The notes beneath the pieces are model-generated. The model ran no database searches. It was given only the letters and a program-made list of their open reading frames with translations, and was not told where the DNA came from. Below, piece by piece: positions 27,601 through 32,678 of a stretch of 33,322 nucleotides of DNA; position 1 is the stretch's first letter, and each line of letters opens with the position of its first letter. Origin of the DNA: Streptomyces sp. 8L (GTDB lineage Bacteria > Actinomycetota > Actinomycetes > Streptomycetales > Streptomycetaceae); the NCBI RefSeq assembly GCF_020176795.1, contig NZ_JAIUKE010000075.1, forward strand, positions 1-33,322, in the 5' to 3' direction. The translations under genes and the position numbers were made by a program.

Positions 27601-28085
27601 ATCGTCATCATGGTGCCGGTCGCGGTGTGGGCGGCGAGCGTCTCGAAGCTCAGGTCGGAGAATTGCAGGATCTTGTAGTCCAGCGTGAACGCGCCCACGT
27701 AGACAGCGGTGTTGCTGCCCGCGAGCTCGGCCGGGCGCAGACCGCCGTCCTCCAGTGTCTCCCAGGCCACTTCGAGGAGCTTGCGCTGCTGCGGGTCCAT
27801 GTGGTCGGCCTCGCGCGGGCTGATGCCGAAGAAGGCCGGTTCGAACTCGTCGAAACCGTCGATGTACCCGCCCCTGCCGCCCGCCAGGCGGCCGGGCTTG
27901 TCCCGGTGCCGGCTGCCGTGCGTGGCGGTGTCGTAGCGGTCCGCCGGGGTGGGGGTGACGCAGTCCTTCCCGTCCAACAGGTTGCGCCAGAAGGCCCGGT
28001 GGTCCGAGGCCCCGCCGGGCATGCGGCAGCCGATGCCGACGATGGCGATTCTGCCCGTCGAGACGTTGTTGCTCGGGACAGCCAA
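18615..28085 (-). CDS. ftdB: Iterative hybrid PKS-NRPS for polycyclic tetramate macrolactam
   Basis: This 3156-aa enzyme contains one PKS and one NRPS module. By residue: KS ~11-435 (Cys184 in DTACSSS, His319, His359); AT ~560-870 (Ser657 in GHSTGE, later PYHSPAMD); DH ~915-1190 (His955, Asp1121 in HPVLLDA); KR ~1430-1690 (TGAFGALG near 1470, Tyr1633 in NYAAGN); ACP ~1755-1835 (Ser1794 in LDSL); C ~1860-2290 (HHIVSDA at 1990-1996); A ~2330-2840 (TSGSTGRPK, NSYGLTEAT, YRTGDL, GKVD); PCP ~2850-2915 (Ser2881); TE ~2945-3150 (Ser3001 in GYSLGG). All active sites look intact. My by-eye A-domain code is DVGELVSVDK, 7 of 10 identical to the ornithine code DVGEIGSIDK. In the PTM model the single PKS module works iteratively, both chains are joined to ornithine and the TE forms the tetramate. 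The likely start is a TTG at 28085 with GAGGGG 9 nt upstream; no in-frame ATG or GTG is near. Confidence 0.95.
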   Translation of the reverse strand: MAVPSNNVSTGRIAIVGIGCRMPGGASDHRAFWRNLLDGKDCVTPTPADRYDTATHGSRHRDKPGRLAGGRGGYIDGFDEFEPAFFGISPREADHMDPQQRKLLEVAWETLEDGGLRPAELAGSNTAVYVGAFTLDYKILQFSDLSFETLAAHTATGTMMTMVSNRISHCFDFRGPSLSVDTACSSSLVAVHLACQSLRGGETDLALAGGVLLHMAPQYTVAETKGGFLSPEGRSRTFDAAADGYVRAEGVGLVALKRLEDALADGDPVHAVILASGVNQDGRTPGITVPNGEAQVSLVRRVCAEAGIAPGGLQYVEAHGTSTAVGDPIEANALARALSVGRAPGAACYVGSVKTNIGHTEAAAGIAGLIKTALALEHRTIPPHINLEEVNPAIDRDASPYTFPARATPWPEHEGPARAGVNAFGFGGTNAHVVLEEAPGPRAPLPPSSEAVNTTDPTDATRAAEAAEATGREWSILPLSARHPDALKEMADGIRRELAGEHGPAVGLADLGHTLAHRRQHLESRLSVVYSSRESLDEALAAHLRGEAHPRVVEGRQQETAERRLVWVFTGMGPQWWGMGRGLLASEPVFREAVTACDREIRRIAGWSLLDEMSADEDRSRMAETWLAQPANFAVQMGLSALWHAYGVRPDAVVGHSTGEIAAFYEAGVYSLEDAIRIVVHRSRLQHTLAGAGSMLAVGLSEDEAERRVRPYADKVSLAAVNSPASVTLAGDTTALAALAGELRAEQIFAKSLTVEVPYHSPAMDRIKDELLDSLADLAPRPARVPLRLTGQEGTAGGLELDAAYWWKNVRDRVRFRAAVDALADDGHRLFLEIGPHPVLGHAIRECLEHTGRTGVTVPSVRRAEDEPERVAASLATLHTLGIEIAWDVLQPAGRTVALPRYPWRPPRHWTEPAAVEQVRLGRLDHPLLGRRTGHAEPAWQVRLDTETLPYLADHRIQDTVVFPAAGYLEMAVQAVRTLTGGTEAVLASVDLRKALFLAEDESRTVQLSVSLETADFTIASVPAGPDAERAVHASGVVRTGQRRSPGPALDAAAVRERSGRRLSAEECYAGLAALGYHYGPAFRGIEEVWLGTGEVLAKVRPPAAIGGDAAGAHIHPVLLDACFQSLLALGTLGGDTPSRGTGIRLPLSLEEMSLAPVGDRPLWVHGTVRRDDGDELVGDLALYAEDGSALGFLRGFRAADVEKVPTGVSRSTIDSWLAEPAWTDRPWQDPEEQDGGRAHGGALAAPEGQDWLVLTDGSGVGDAFAELVTARGERCRTVRAGTVYGREDGGFTLAPDRPDQWEALFADLDRDGTPFRGTVIHLWNLDLPALADCGRKDLVRAGGIGAYSLVALARTLLGRAGGGRVHVVTRGAQPVSPGEATEPLAAPAWGVTRVLRHQELAGHRGKLVDLDPAREAGAPGNRAEAAALLREFLIDDEEEIGLRGRRRATSRLVPAEGLTRPLPLRLRPDGTYLVTGAFGALGRLLCRTLVRRGARRLVLMSRTPVPARREWPSADPASAEGRAVALLKEVEALGAQAVAAPVDVTDEDALTAWLDEQRRWGAPPVRGVFHLAGQVRDTLVGDMDRRTFDAVYDPKAVGAYLLDRHLRDEPLEHFVLFASIASLLTTAGQTNYAAGNAFLDALAHRRRAHGLPALSVDWGPWATGMIEELGLVGHYLHSRGMSSLSPDAGMSVLERVIGQDRAQLLVATVVDWPAFLAWYDSPPPLVSELAAVAREDGTAGGGAGFLDLFRAAGEPERRALVTERFTTLTATVLRTAADQIDPSTGLGAVGLDSLLAMELRARVQAELGVALPVVALLSGTSVGDLAGQLYDGLVDRMAAETETAAGARGAAVEVYTDERCHPLTQNQKALWFLKQLNPEGYAYNIGGAVEVRAELDPDLMFEAVRRLIGRHPALRASFRLEDGRPVQRTTSGAEPDLALFDVGGQEWEDIRRTIIREYRAPYDLERDVLVRFRLFRRERDRWIIMKAVHHIVSDAISTFTFIEELLAVYEALKQGREPSLPPVPARYLDFLNQQNRFLAGPDAARMLAYWRSHLPAEVPLLDLPADKPRPAVQTHNGASEFFVLDAALSARVHALAQEHGVTPFMVLLSTYYLLLHRYSGQDHIIVGSPVTGRTQQEFASVYGYFVNPLPLHADLSGGPTVGELLAQVRRTVLNGLDNQEYPFVLLVEELGLQHDPSRSAVFQAMFILLTHKVAAEQYGYRLEYIELPEEEGQFDLTLSVYEDEAEGSFHCVLKYNTDLFLPETVRRLAGHFVRLLDSMTGASADLPTPRLGMLGVRERERLVAEWSGAAARPAGAGRAPERERTVHELFGDAAAADPGAVAVSVPSPRGGSEHLTYGELDRRANARARRLRELGVTAGSVVGLCLGKSPELIVTLLAVLKAGGAYLPVHPEQPAVRVAQILGSADAALFVVDDFRVPWATGLPAAVVTPDGLRAAETEGPAPEAAGDPDSPAYIINTSGSTGRPKAVRVSHRNLASAYGAWHEAYRLGDEVRVHLQMAEPSFDVFTGDLVRALCSGGTLVLADRDLVFDTPRLHRTMRAERVDCAEFVPAVVRGLMDHCEREGERLGFLRLLVVGSDAWKVAEYERLRDLCGPGTRVVNSYGLTEATVDSAFFEGPVDDLEPGLPVPIGRPLRNSTLYILDACGEPVPPGVPGELWIGGEGVALGYAGDPERTARRFASRTLSREPGAVPVRLYRTGDLARWDAHGRVHLLGRGDNQVKLRGHRIEIGEIESHLTSVPGLARAVVAVRPDAAGEAALCAYCVAEPGAVLDRRALRRRLADALPSYMVPSYVVEVAELPLSAHGKVDVAALPVPRGDDRQRAYEAPATLYQVSMARHWEALLGTERPGLGDDFFESGGSSIKLIELLHHVRTEFGVSVPVSRLYRSTTLHGMAAAVEDLVNSTTAEELPYLAFNPGAGLPVFCFPPAGGHGLVYRGLAAHLPEYRVIGFNYLPGDDKVARYADLVESAAPEGPCQLLGYSLGGNLAFEVAKELEARGRLLGHIVVLDSRRVLERYEPGEEGIRAFEAELGLHLYKHTGSEIVTATALEHAADYLGFCGRTPNTGTVRAPLGVVTDEDKAGLYDAGSPGTWHGSSTGGTRVLRGSGTHADLLDPKHLPRNAALVRDLLTGGARHAG

Positions 28086-28161
28086 GTTCGTACACCCCTC
28101 AAGTGGAAGCGCTGCGGCCAGGGCAGCGCGCGGAAAGCGGTACGGGGCTCTGCGACCCGGT

Positions 28162-29244
28162 TCAGGCGGCTCCGTCCCCGGATCTCTGCGTACGGCGCCA
28201 CGGGTGGAGCAGGCTCGCGACGATCTCGCCGGTCGCCGGGAACGAGGTGGCGTCGCTGAGCCCGACCGCGGCGGGTTCCCGGCCGGGCCGCCAGGTGAAG
28301 CTTCCGAAGAGGTGGTCCCAGCACGAGAGATCGGACCCGTAGTGGCCTGCTTCGGACAGATCCGTGCTGTGGTGCAGGCGGTGCTGCTCGGGGCTGGCCA
28401 GGATGTGGTTGAGGCGGCCGATCCGCACGTCGATGTTGGCGTGCACGAAGTAGCCCTGGGCGACGACGAAGAGCCCGGTGGCGATCACCGAACCGCTGGA
28501 GAACCCCAGGAGCGCCAGGGTGAGTTGGACGACGCCCTGCGCCAGGACGATGTCGAGGATGTGATTGACGCCGTTGCTGGCGACATTGACCTTCCGCGGC
28601 ACGTGGTGCACACCGTGCAGCCGCCACAGCAGTGGGTTGGAGTGCTCCAGCCGGTGCACCAGGTAGCTGGCCAGCGAGCCGCTCAGCAGGGCGAGAGGGA
28701 TCTCGGCCCAGAGAGGGAGCGACGGTTCGGCGGGTGCCAGCGTGCTGACCGCCGTGGTCACCAGCAGTTGCGCGACCGCGCCGCCGGCCATCGTCAGGAG
28801 GAAATAGACGCCGTACCAGCGCCATTCCGAACCGTCCGGATGCCATTCGACCTGATGCGGAATGAGGCGTTCGAGGGCGGTCAGATAGAGCAGGGTTCCC
28901 ACCAGGAACAGCGGACTGGTCCGTCCCGGGTCCCAGTGCCATGCCAGAGAGGCGGCGGCCACCGAAACGGTCGCGACGAGAAGCACGGGGTAAGCGAGGG
29001 CGCGAAGTAACGCCCGGCCGGATTCCGCCACCGTTTCCCGGGGGTTCCGTGTGCTCCGGACTTCCCGGGTCTTCACGGTCTCCCGGGCCCTCTCCGTCTT
29101 CCGGGTTTTCTGTGCTCTCTGAGTTTTCTGGTTTTTCTGGTTTTTCTGGGTTCTCCGCACGAGAGGGCGTGTAGGCTGACTTCCGTGGACGCCGGGCCGT
29201 TCGCCCCAGGGGCCTTCTCTCGTGAGTCCTTCGTTTTCGCGCAC
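28162..29244 (-). CDS. ftdA: PTM fatty-acid-hydroxylase / sterol-desaturase-family enzyme
   Basis: This integral membrane di-iron hydroxylase (360 aa as given) heads the PTM operon. Three histidine clusters are present: HRLEH (197-201), LHGVHH (209-214) and QHRLHH (287-292), with about four hydrophobic helices (residues ~78-100, 112-128, 146-168, 182-197). In PTM pathways the homologue (FtdA; SD in HSAF) hydroxylates C-3, next to the ornithine-derived carbon. The start is uncertain. GTG at 29244 has GGAGG (29253-29257) 8 nt upstream and gives a ~70-residue hydrophilic leader largely encoded by 9-bp repeats. GTG at 29031 gives 289 aa beginning just before the first helix, nearer the usual family length. 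The ftdB start is 76 nt downstream. Confidence 0.88.
   Translation of the reverse strand: MRENEGLTREGPWGERPGVHGSQPTRPLVRRTQKNQKNQKTQRAQKTRKTERARETVKTREVRSTRNPRETVAESGRALLRALAYPVLLVATVSVAAASLAWHWDPGRTSPLFLVGTLLYLTALERLIPHQVEWHPDGSEWRWYGVYFLLTMAGGAVAQLLVTTAVSTLAPAEPSLPLWAEIPLALLSGSLASYLVHRLEHSNPLLWRLHGVHHVPRKVNVASNGVNHILDIVLAQGVVQLTLALLGFSSGSVIATGLFVVAQGYFVHANIDVRIGRLNHILASPEQHRLHHSTDLSEAGHYGSDLSCWDHLFGSFTWRPGREPAAVGLSDATSFPATGEIVASLLHPWRRTQRSGDGAA
29059..29148. repeat. Degenerate 9-bp tandem repeat, about ten units
   Basis: Ten consecutive 9-bp units can be laid out on the plus strand. Examples are GTTTTTCTG (29140-29148), GTTTTTCTG (29131-29139), AGTTTTCTG (29122-29130), GGTTTTCTG (29104-29112), CGTCTTCCG (29095-29103) and GGTCTCCCG (29077-29085). 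On the minus strand the array encodes Q-K-N-like triplets near the N-terminus of the hydroxylase. It is T-rich and unlike its surroundings. Confidence 0.8.
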
Positions 29245-29392
29245 CCGCTCCACCTCCGTCGGAATACGGTACGTGCCCTGTCACCTGCTCTGTTGGGATC
29301 GGCGGCACCGTCGACCGGATACGGCGACCGCCGAAGGCGTGTGTCTGGTGTGTCTGATGCGTACGGGAATGGCGCCATGGCCGCGGCGCCGC

Positions 29393-29430
29393 AAACGCTG
29401 GGCATGTCGGGAAACGCTGGGCATGTCAGG
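29393..29430. repeat. Two adjacent 19-bp direct repeats
   Basis: AAACGCTGGGCATGTCGGG (29393-29411) is directly followed by AAACGCTGGGCATGTCAGG (29412-29430), with one mismatch. They lie about 150-190 bp upstream of the hydroxylase start, a plausible place for tandem regulator binding. Confidence 0.75.
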
Positions 29431-29631
29431 TCGGAATCATGGGGATGAACCCATCATTCAACGCGGTCCTGAAATCCGACTTACGCGGTCGTTTTCTCTT
29501 TCAACGGCTTCGCCCCCACCGAGCAGTTGATGAGCACTCCCCCCAGGAGTGCCGTACTTCACGTCTCCGCCATTGAACAGGAGATCCCGCCGGGGCGGAA
29601 TAGGGAAGGGACCCATTGTCGTCAGTGTGAG

Positions 29632-29660
29632 TTACTTAGTCTTTTTGTCATTCTTATAGT
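29632..29660 (+). promoter_or_regulatory. Candidate promoter reading toward the conservon
   Basis: TTACTT (29632-29637), 17 bp, TATAGT (29655-29660). The -10 is good and the -35 weak. It lies in the most AT-rich patch of the region, about 350 bp before cvnA. Confidence 0.35.
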
Positions 29661-30019
29661 TGTCGCTGAAGGGCGCCGGTGGGTGCCGGCGGAAAAGGGC
29701 GGCCGTGCTCATTCCGGTGGCCGCTCCGGGAAGGAAACCGGGGCGCTGCTGCCGAGCCCGCCGCCGCCCGTCGTCCGCGGACCGCCGCGAGGAGCCCGAT
29801 CGGGCCCGCCCGTGCTCCCCGGCGAGGTCCTGCGGTGCCCGCGACCGCACGCGTTCCGATCGCGATGACCGCCGTGACGGCGACGAGATGGTCGAACGCA
29901 CGTCCCGGCGCTCATACCAGAGCGGGACGTTGCACGGGCAAGTTTGCCAACTGCCGTCCGTACCCCCGTGGGTCACGACTACCGTGAGTGCTCGATGATC
30001 AACGGAGGGCACTGACGGC

Positions 30020-31858
30020 ATGTCTCAACTTCGCGCACCCGCGACGCGGCCCGACCGCCGCGAGGGCGGGCGGCACGGCAGGCCGGGCGCCCGCGGCAGA
30101 ACGGCGGGCGCCCGCACGGCGCCGCGGCAGGGCCAGGACACCCGGATACGCCCGCAGTTGCTGCGGGCGGCGGTCCTGCCCGCCATAGCCGCCTCGCTGA
30201 GCGGCGCCGCAGCGGTCGTGGTCGTACTGCGCTCGGGCGGCACCGAACCCACCACCGGCGCGTGGGCCGCGCTCGCGGGCACCGCGCTCGTCGCCTTCGG
30301 GTCGGGCGCGGGCGCCGCGCGCGGCGCCGCGCGCGCCGCGCGCGGCGTCATCGAGCGCTGCCACGCCCTGCGCCGTACGAGCGCGCGCGGCCAGGAGGAG
30401 TTGCGCTCCGCCGTGGAGCGGCTCAGGCGCGGCGACCGGGTGACCGTACGCCGCACGCCGCCCGACCCGCACACGCCGGGCGACGAGATCGACCGGCTGG
30501 CCCGGGAGCTGACCCGCTCCCAGGAGGCCGCTCTCGGCGCCGTCGTGCAGGCGTCCCAGCTCTCCAGCAGCGCGGGCGACGAGCAGCGCGTCGAGGTGTT
30601 CGTCAACCTCGCGAGAAGGCTTCAGTCGCTCGTGCACCGGGAGATCCAGCTCCTGGACGACATGGAGAACGAGGTCGAGGACCCGGAGCTGCTCAAGGGC
30701 CTCTTCCACGTCGACCACCTGGCCACCCGGATTCGCCGGCACGCGGAGAACCTGGCCGTGCTCGGCGGTGCCGTCTCGCGCCGCCAGTGGAGCAGGCCCG
30801 TGAGCGTGACCGAGGTGCTGCGTTCCGCCGTCGCGGAGGTCGAGCAGTACCCCCGCGTCACCCTCGTACCGCCCATCGACGGCACCCTGCGCGGCCACGC
30901 CGTCGCCGACGTCATCCACCTGCTCGCCGAACTCGTGGAGAACGCCACCCTGTTCTCCGCGCCCCACACCCAGGTGCTGCTGCGCGCGCAGCGGGTCACC
31001 TCGGGGCTCGCCGTCGAAGTGGAGGACCGCGGGCTCGGCATGCCGCCCGACGAGCAGAAGCACATGAACGGCCTGCTCGCCGACCCGGACCAGGTCAATG
31101 TGGCGCACCTCCTCCAGGACGGCAGGATCGGCCTCTTCGTCGTCTCCGCGCTGGCCCGCAGGCACGGCATCGCGGTGCGTCTCCAGTCCAACATCTACGG
31201 CGGGGTCCAGGCGGTACTCGTCCTGCCCGAGGCGCTGCTCGGAGCCGGGGAGGACGCCGGGCCCGGCGCTGCCGGACCCTCGCAGGCCCCGGCACGCCCC
31301 GCACCCCCGGCCGCAGAACCGTCCGGCCCCGCCCCGCTGACCGCGGGGGCCGCGCCTGTGGACACCACTCCCGTAGGCGCTCCCGCCGAGGCGGTACCCG
31401 TGGGGGCCGACGGCGCAGGGGCCGGCGCCTCCGAGAGCAACACAGTCCCGCCCGTACGCCAGCCGCACACCGCCCCGGGCACCGCCGAGGCCGCCAGGGG
31501 CGTCTCCCGGCGGTCCGGGGCCCTCCGTCCCGAACTGCCCAAGCGCCAGGGCCAGGACCATCTCGCGCCGCAGCTCAGGGAGCGGCCCGCGGCTCCGCCG
31601 ACGGAGGGCCCCGGCGAGCCCGCGGTGCACGACCCGGGCCTCATGGCCGCCTTCCGGCGCGGCATCGGGCTGGCCGAGACCGAGGCGGGGGCCAAGGCCG
31701 CTGCGGAGGCGGGCACCACCGCCGAGGCGGAACCGCGCCCCTCCCACGAGAGGCGACCGGTCGCGCCGCGGCCGGACCTCCCCCAACGAGGCCCCTCGGA
31801 GCGACCGGCTCCGCACCGGCGCGCACCGCACCGCCGCACCCCCACGACCGAGGAGTAG
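30020..31858 (+). CDS. cvnA: Conservon sensor-like ATPase CvnA
   Basis: This 612-aa membrane protein resembles a histidine kinase. Two hydrophobic segments (~47-70 and ~79-100) are followed by a HAMP-like and coiled region (GDEIDRLARELTRSQ), then a dimerisation-like helix pair (FVNLARRLQSLVHREIQLLDDMENEVEDPELLKGLFHVDHLATRIRRHAENL). The HATPase_c domain has its N-box ELVENAT at 304-310 and G1 box VEDRGLGMP near 334. The DHLATR element lies where a phospho-acceptor histidine would be, but CvnA proteins are not classical kinases. The last ~200 residues are Pro/Ala/Gly-rich and probably disordered. GGAGGG lies 10 nt before the ATG. Conservons encode a membrane-associated, G-protein-like signalling complex. 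CvnA is the receptor component. Confidence 0.9.
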   Translation: MSQLRAPATRPDRREGGRHGRPGARGRTAGARTAPRQGQDTRIRPQLLRAAVLPAIAASLSGAAAVVVVLRSGGTEPTTGAWAALAGTALVAFGSGAGAARGAARAARGVIERCHALRRTSARGQEELRSAVERLRRGDRVTVRRTPPDPHTPGDEIDRLARELTRSQEAALGAVVQASQLSSSAGDEQRVEVFVNLARRLQSLVHREIQLLDDMENEVEDPELLKGLFHVDHLATRIRRHAENLAVLGGAVSRRQWSRPVSVTEVLRSAVAEVEQYPRVTLVPPIDGTLRGHAVADVIHLLAELVENATLFSAPHTQVLLRAQRVTSGLAVEVEDRGLGMPPDEQKHMNGLLADPDQVNVAHLLQDGRIGLFVVSALARRHGIAVRLQSNIYGGVQAVLVLPEALLGAGEDAGPGAAGPSQAPARPAPPAAEPSGPAPLTAGAAPVDTTPVGAPAEAVPVGADGAGAGASESNTVPPVRQPHTAPGTAEAARGVSRRSGALRPELPKRQGQDHLAPQLRERPAAPPTEGPGEPAVHDPGLMAAFRRGIGLAETEAGAKAAAEAGTTAEAEPRPSHERRPVAPRPDLPQRGPSERPAPHRRAPHRRTPTTEE

Positions 31859-31865
31859 ACACACG

Positions 31866-32303
31866 ATGGCGAGCGATCTGTCGACGGGCCACGCCCAGGA
31901 CCTGGACTGGCTCCTCGCCGGCCTGGTCCAGCGCGTCCCCCACACCCGCAGCGCGGTGCTGCTCTCCTCGGACGGACTGGTCAGATCCCTGCACGGCCTC
32001 GACGCCGACAGCGCCGACCACATGGCGGCCCTAGCCTCGGGCCTCTACTCCCTCGGCCGCAGCGCGGGCGCGCGCTTCGGCGACAGCGGTACGGTGCGGC
32101 AGGTCGTCGTGGAGCTCGACTCCACCCTGCTCTTCGTGACCACCGCGGGCACCGGGACCTGGCTCGCGGTCCTCGCGGGCCGCGCGGCGGACGCCGCCAT
32201 CCTCGGGTACGAGATGGCGATGCTGGTCAAGAGCGTGCGGCCGTACCTCGTCACACCCGCCCGCCGGCCGTCGGGCGCGGCACCCGACGGCGCGGGGCGG
32301 TGA
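31866..32303 (+). CDS. cvnB: Conservon roadblock/LC7-domain protein CvnB
   Basis: This 145-aa protein has a single roadblock/LC7 domain: DLDWLLAGLVQRVPHTRSAVLLSSDGLVRSLHGL at the N-terminus, a central helix (HMAALASGLYSLGRSAG), then VVVELDSTLLFVTTAGTGTWLAVLAGRAADAAILGYEMAMLV. Roadblock proteins are small GTPase regulators, and CvnB is thought to act on the conservon GTPase. The gene begins 8 nt after cvnA, with GAGGAG overlapping the cvnA stop region. Confidence 0.93.
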   Translation: MASDLSTGHAQDLDWLLAGLVQRVPHTRSAVLLSSDGLVRSLHGLDADSADHMAALASGLYSLGRSAGARFGDSGTVRQVVVELDSTLLFVTTAGTGTWLAVLAGRAADAAILGYEMAMLVKSVRPYLVTPARRPSGAAPDGAGR

Positions 32304-32306
32304 CCT

Positions 32307-32678
32307 GTGCCGGTCGCGAAGGACGGGCCGTGGCTGGACGGGGCCGCGGGACGGCTGATCCGCCCCTACACGGTGAGCGGGGGCAGAACCCGCCCCGCCG
32401 TCGCACTCGACCTGCTGACGCTGGTGATATCCACCGGGAGCACGCCCGAGGCGCCCCTCGGCCCCGAACACGGCGAGGTGCTCGGCCTGTGCCCGGCGCC
32501 GACCCCGGTCGCGGAGATCGCGGGGCGGATGGGGCTCCCCGCGACGGTCACCAAGATCCTCCTCGCGGACCTGGTGCAGTGCGGAGCCATCACCGTGCGC
32601 CCGCCCTCCCGCTTCCAAGACCCCACCGACCAGTTACTGCTTGAGGCGGTGCTCGATGGCCTACGACGACAGCTCTGA
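32307..32678 (+). CDS. cvnC: Conservon DUF742 protein CvnC
   Basis: This 123-aa protein is of the DUF742 family: LIRPYTVSGGRTRPAVALDLLTLV near the N-terminus and a winged-helix-like C-terminal half (PTPVAEIAGRMGLPATVTKILLADLVQCGAITVRPP). It probably links the receptor and GTPase; its biochemical role is not established. The GTG is 3 nt after the cvnB stop, and its 3' end overlaps cvnD by 23 nt. Confidence 0.93.
   Translation: MPVAKDGPWLDGAAGRLIRPYTVSGGRTRPAVALDLLTLVISTGSTPEAPLGPEHGEVLGLCPAPTPVAEIAGRMGLPATVTKILLADLVQCGAITVRPPSRFQDPTDQLLLEAVLDGLRRQL

Larger units (their letters stand above)
29245..30019. other. 775-bp divergent intergenic region between PTM operon and conservon
   Basis: No gene is supported; open frames here are arginine-rich or short and lack ribosome sites. 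The stretch ~29430-29680 is clearly less GC-rich than the rest of the window and should hold promoters for both directions. On the minus strand TTGAA hexamers occur near 29502 and 29465 without convincing -10 partners. Direct repeats ACGCGGTC (29461-29468, 29483-29490) and the dyads ATGGG/CCCAT (29439-29454) and GTCGGA/TCCGAC (about 29430 and 29475) are also present. The right third is GC-rich and ends in the GGAGGG ribosome site of cvnA. Confidence 0.6.

Noticed and set aside
28941..29174. Plus-strand frame coding SGFSGFSGFSA-like peptide
   Set aside because: It is the complement of the 9-bp array at the ftdA 5' end and has no other support as a gene.
29632..30021. Several open frames on both strands in the PTM-conservon intergenic region
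   Set aside because: All are short, arginine-rich, mutually overlapping and without conserved features or convincing ribosome sites.
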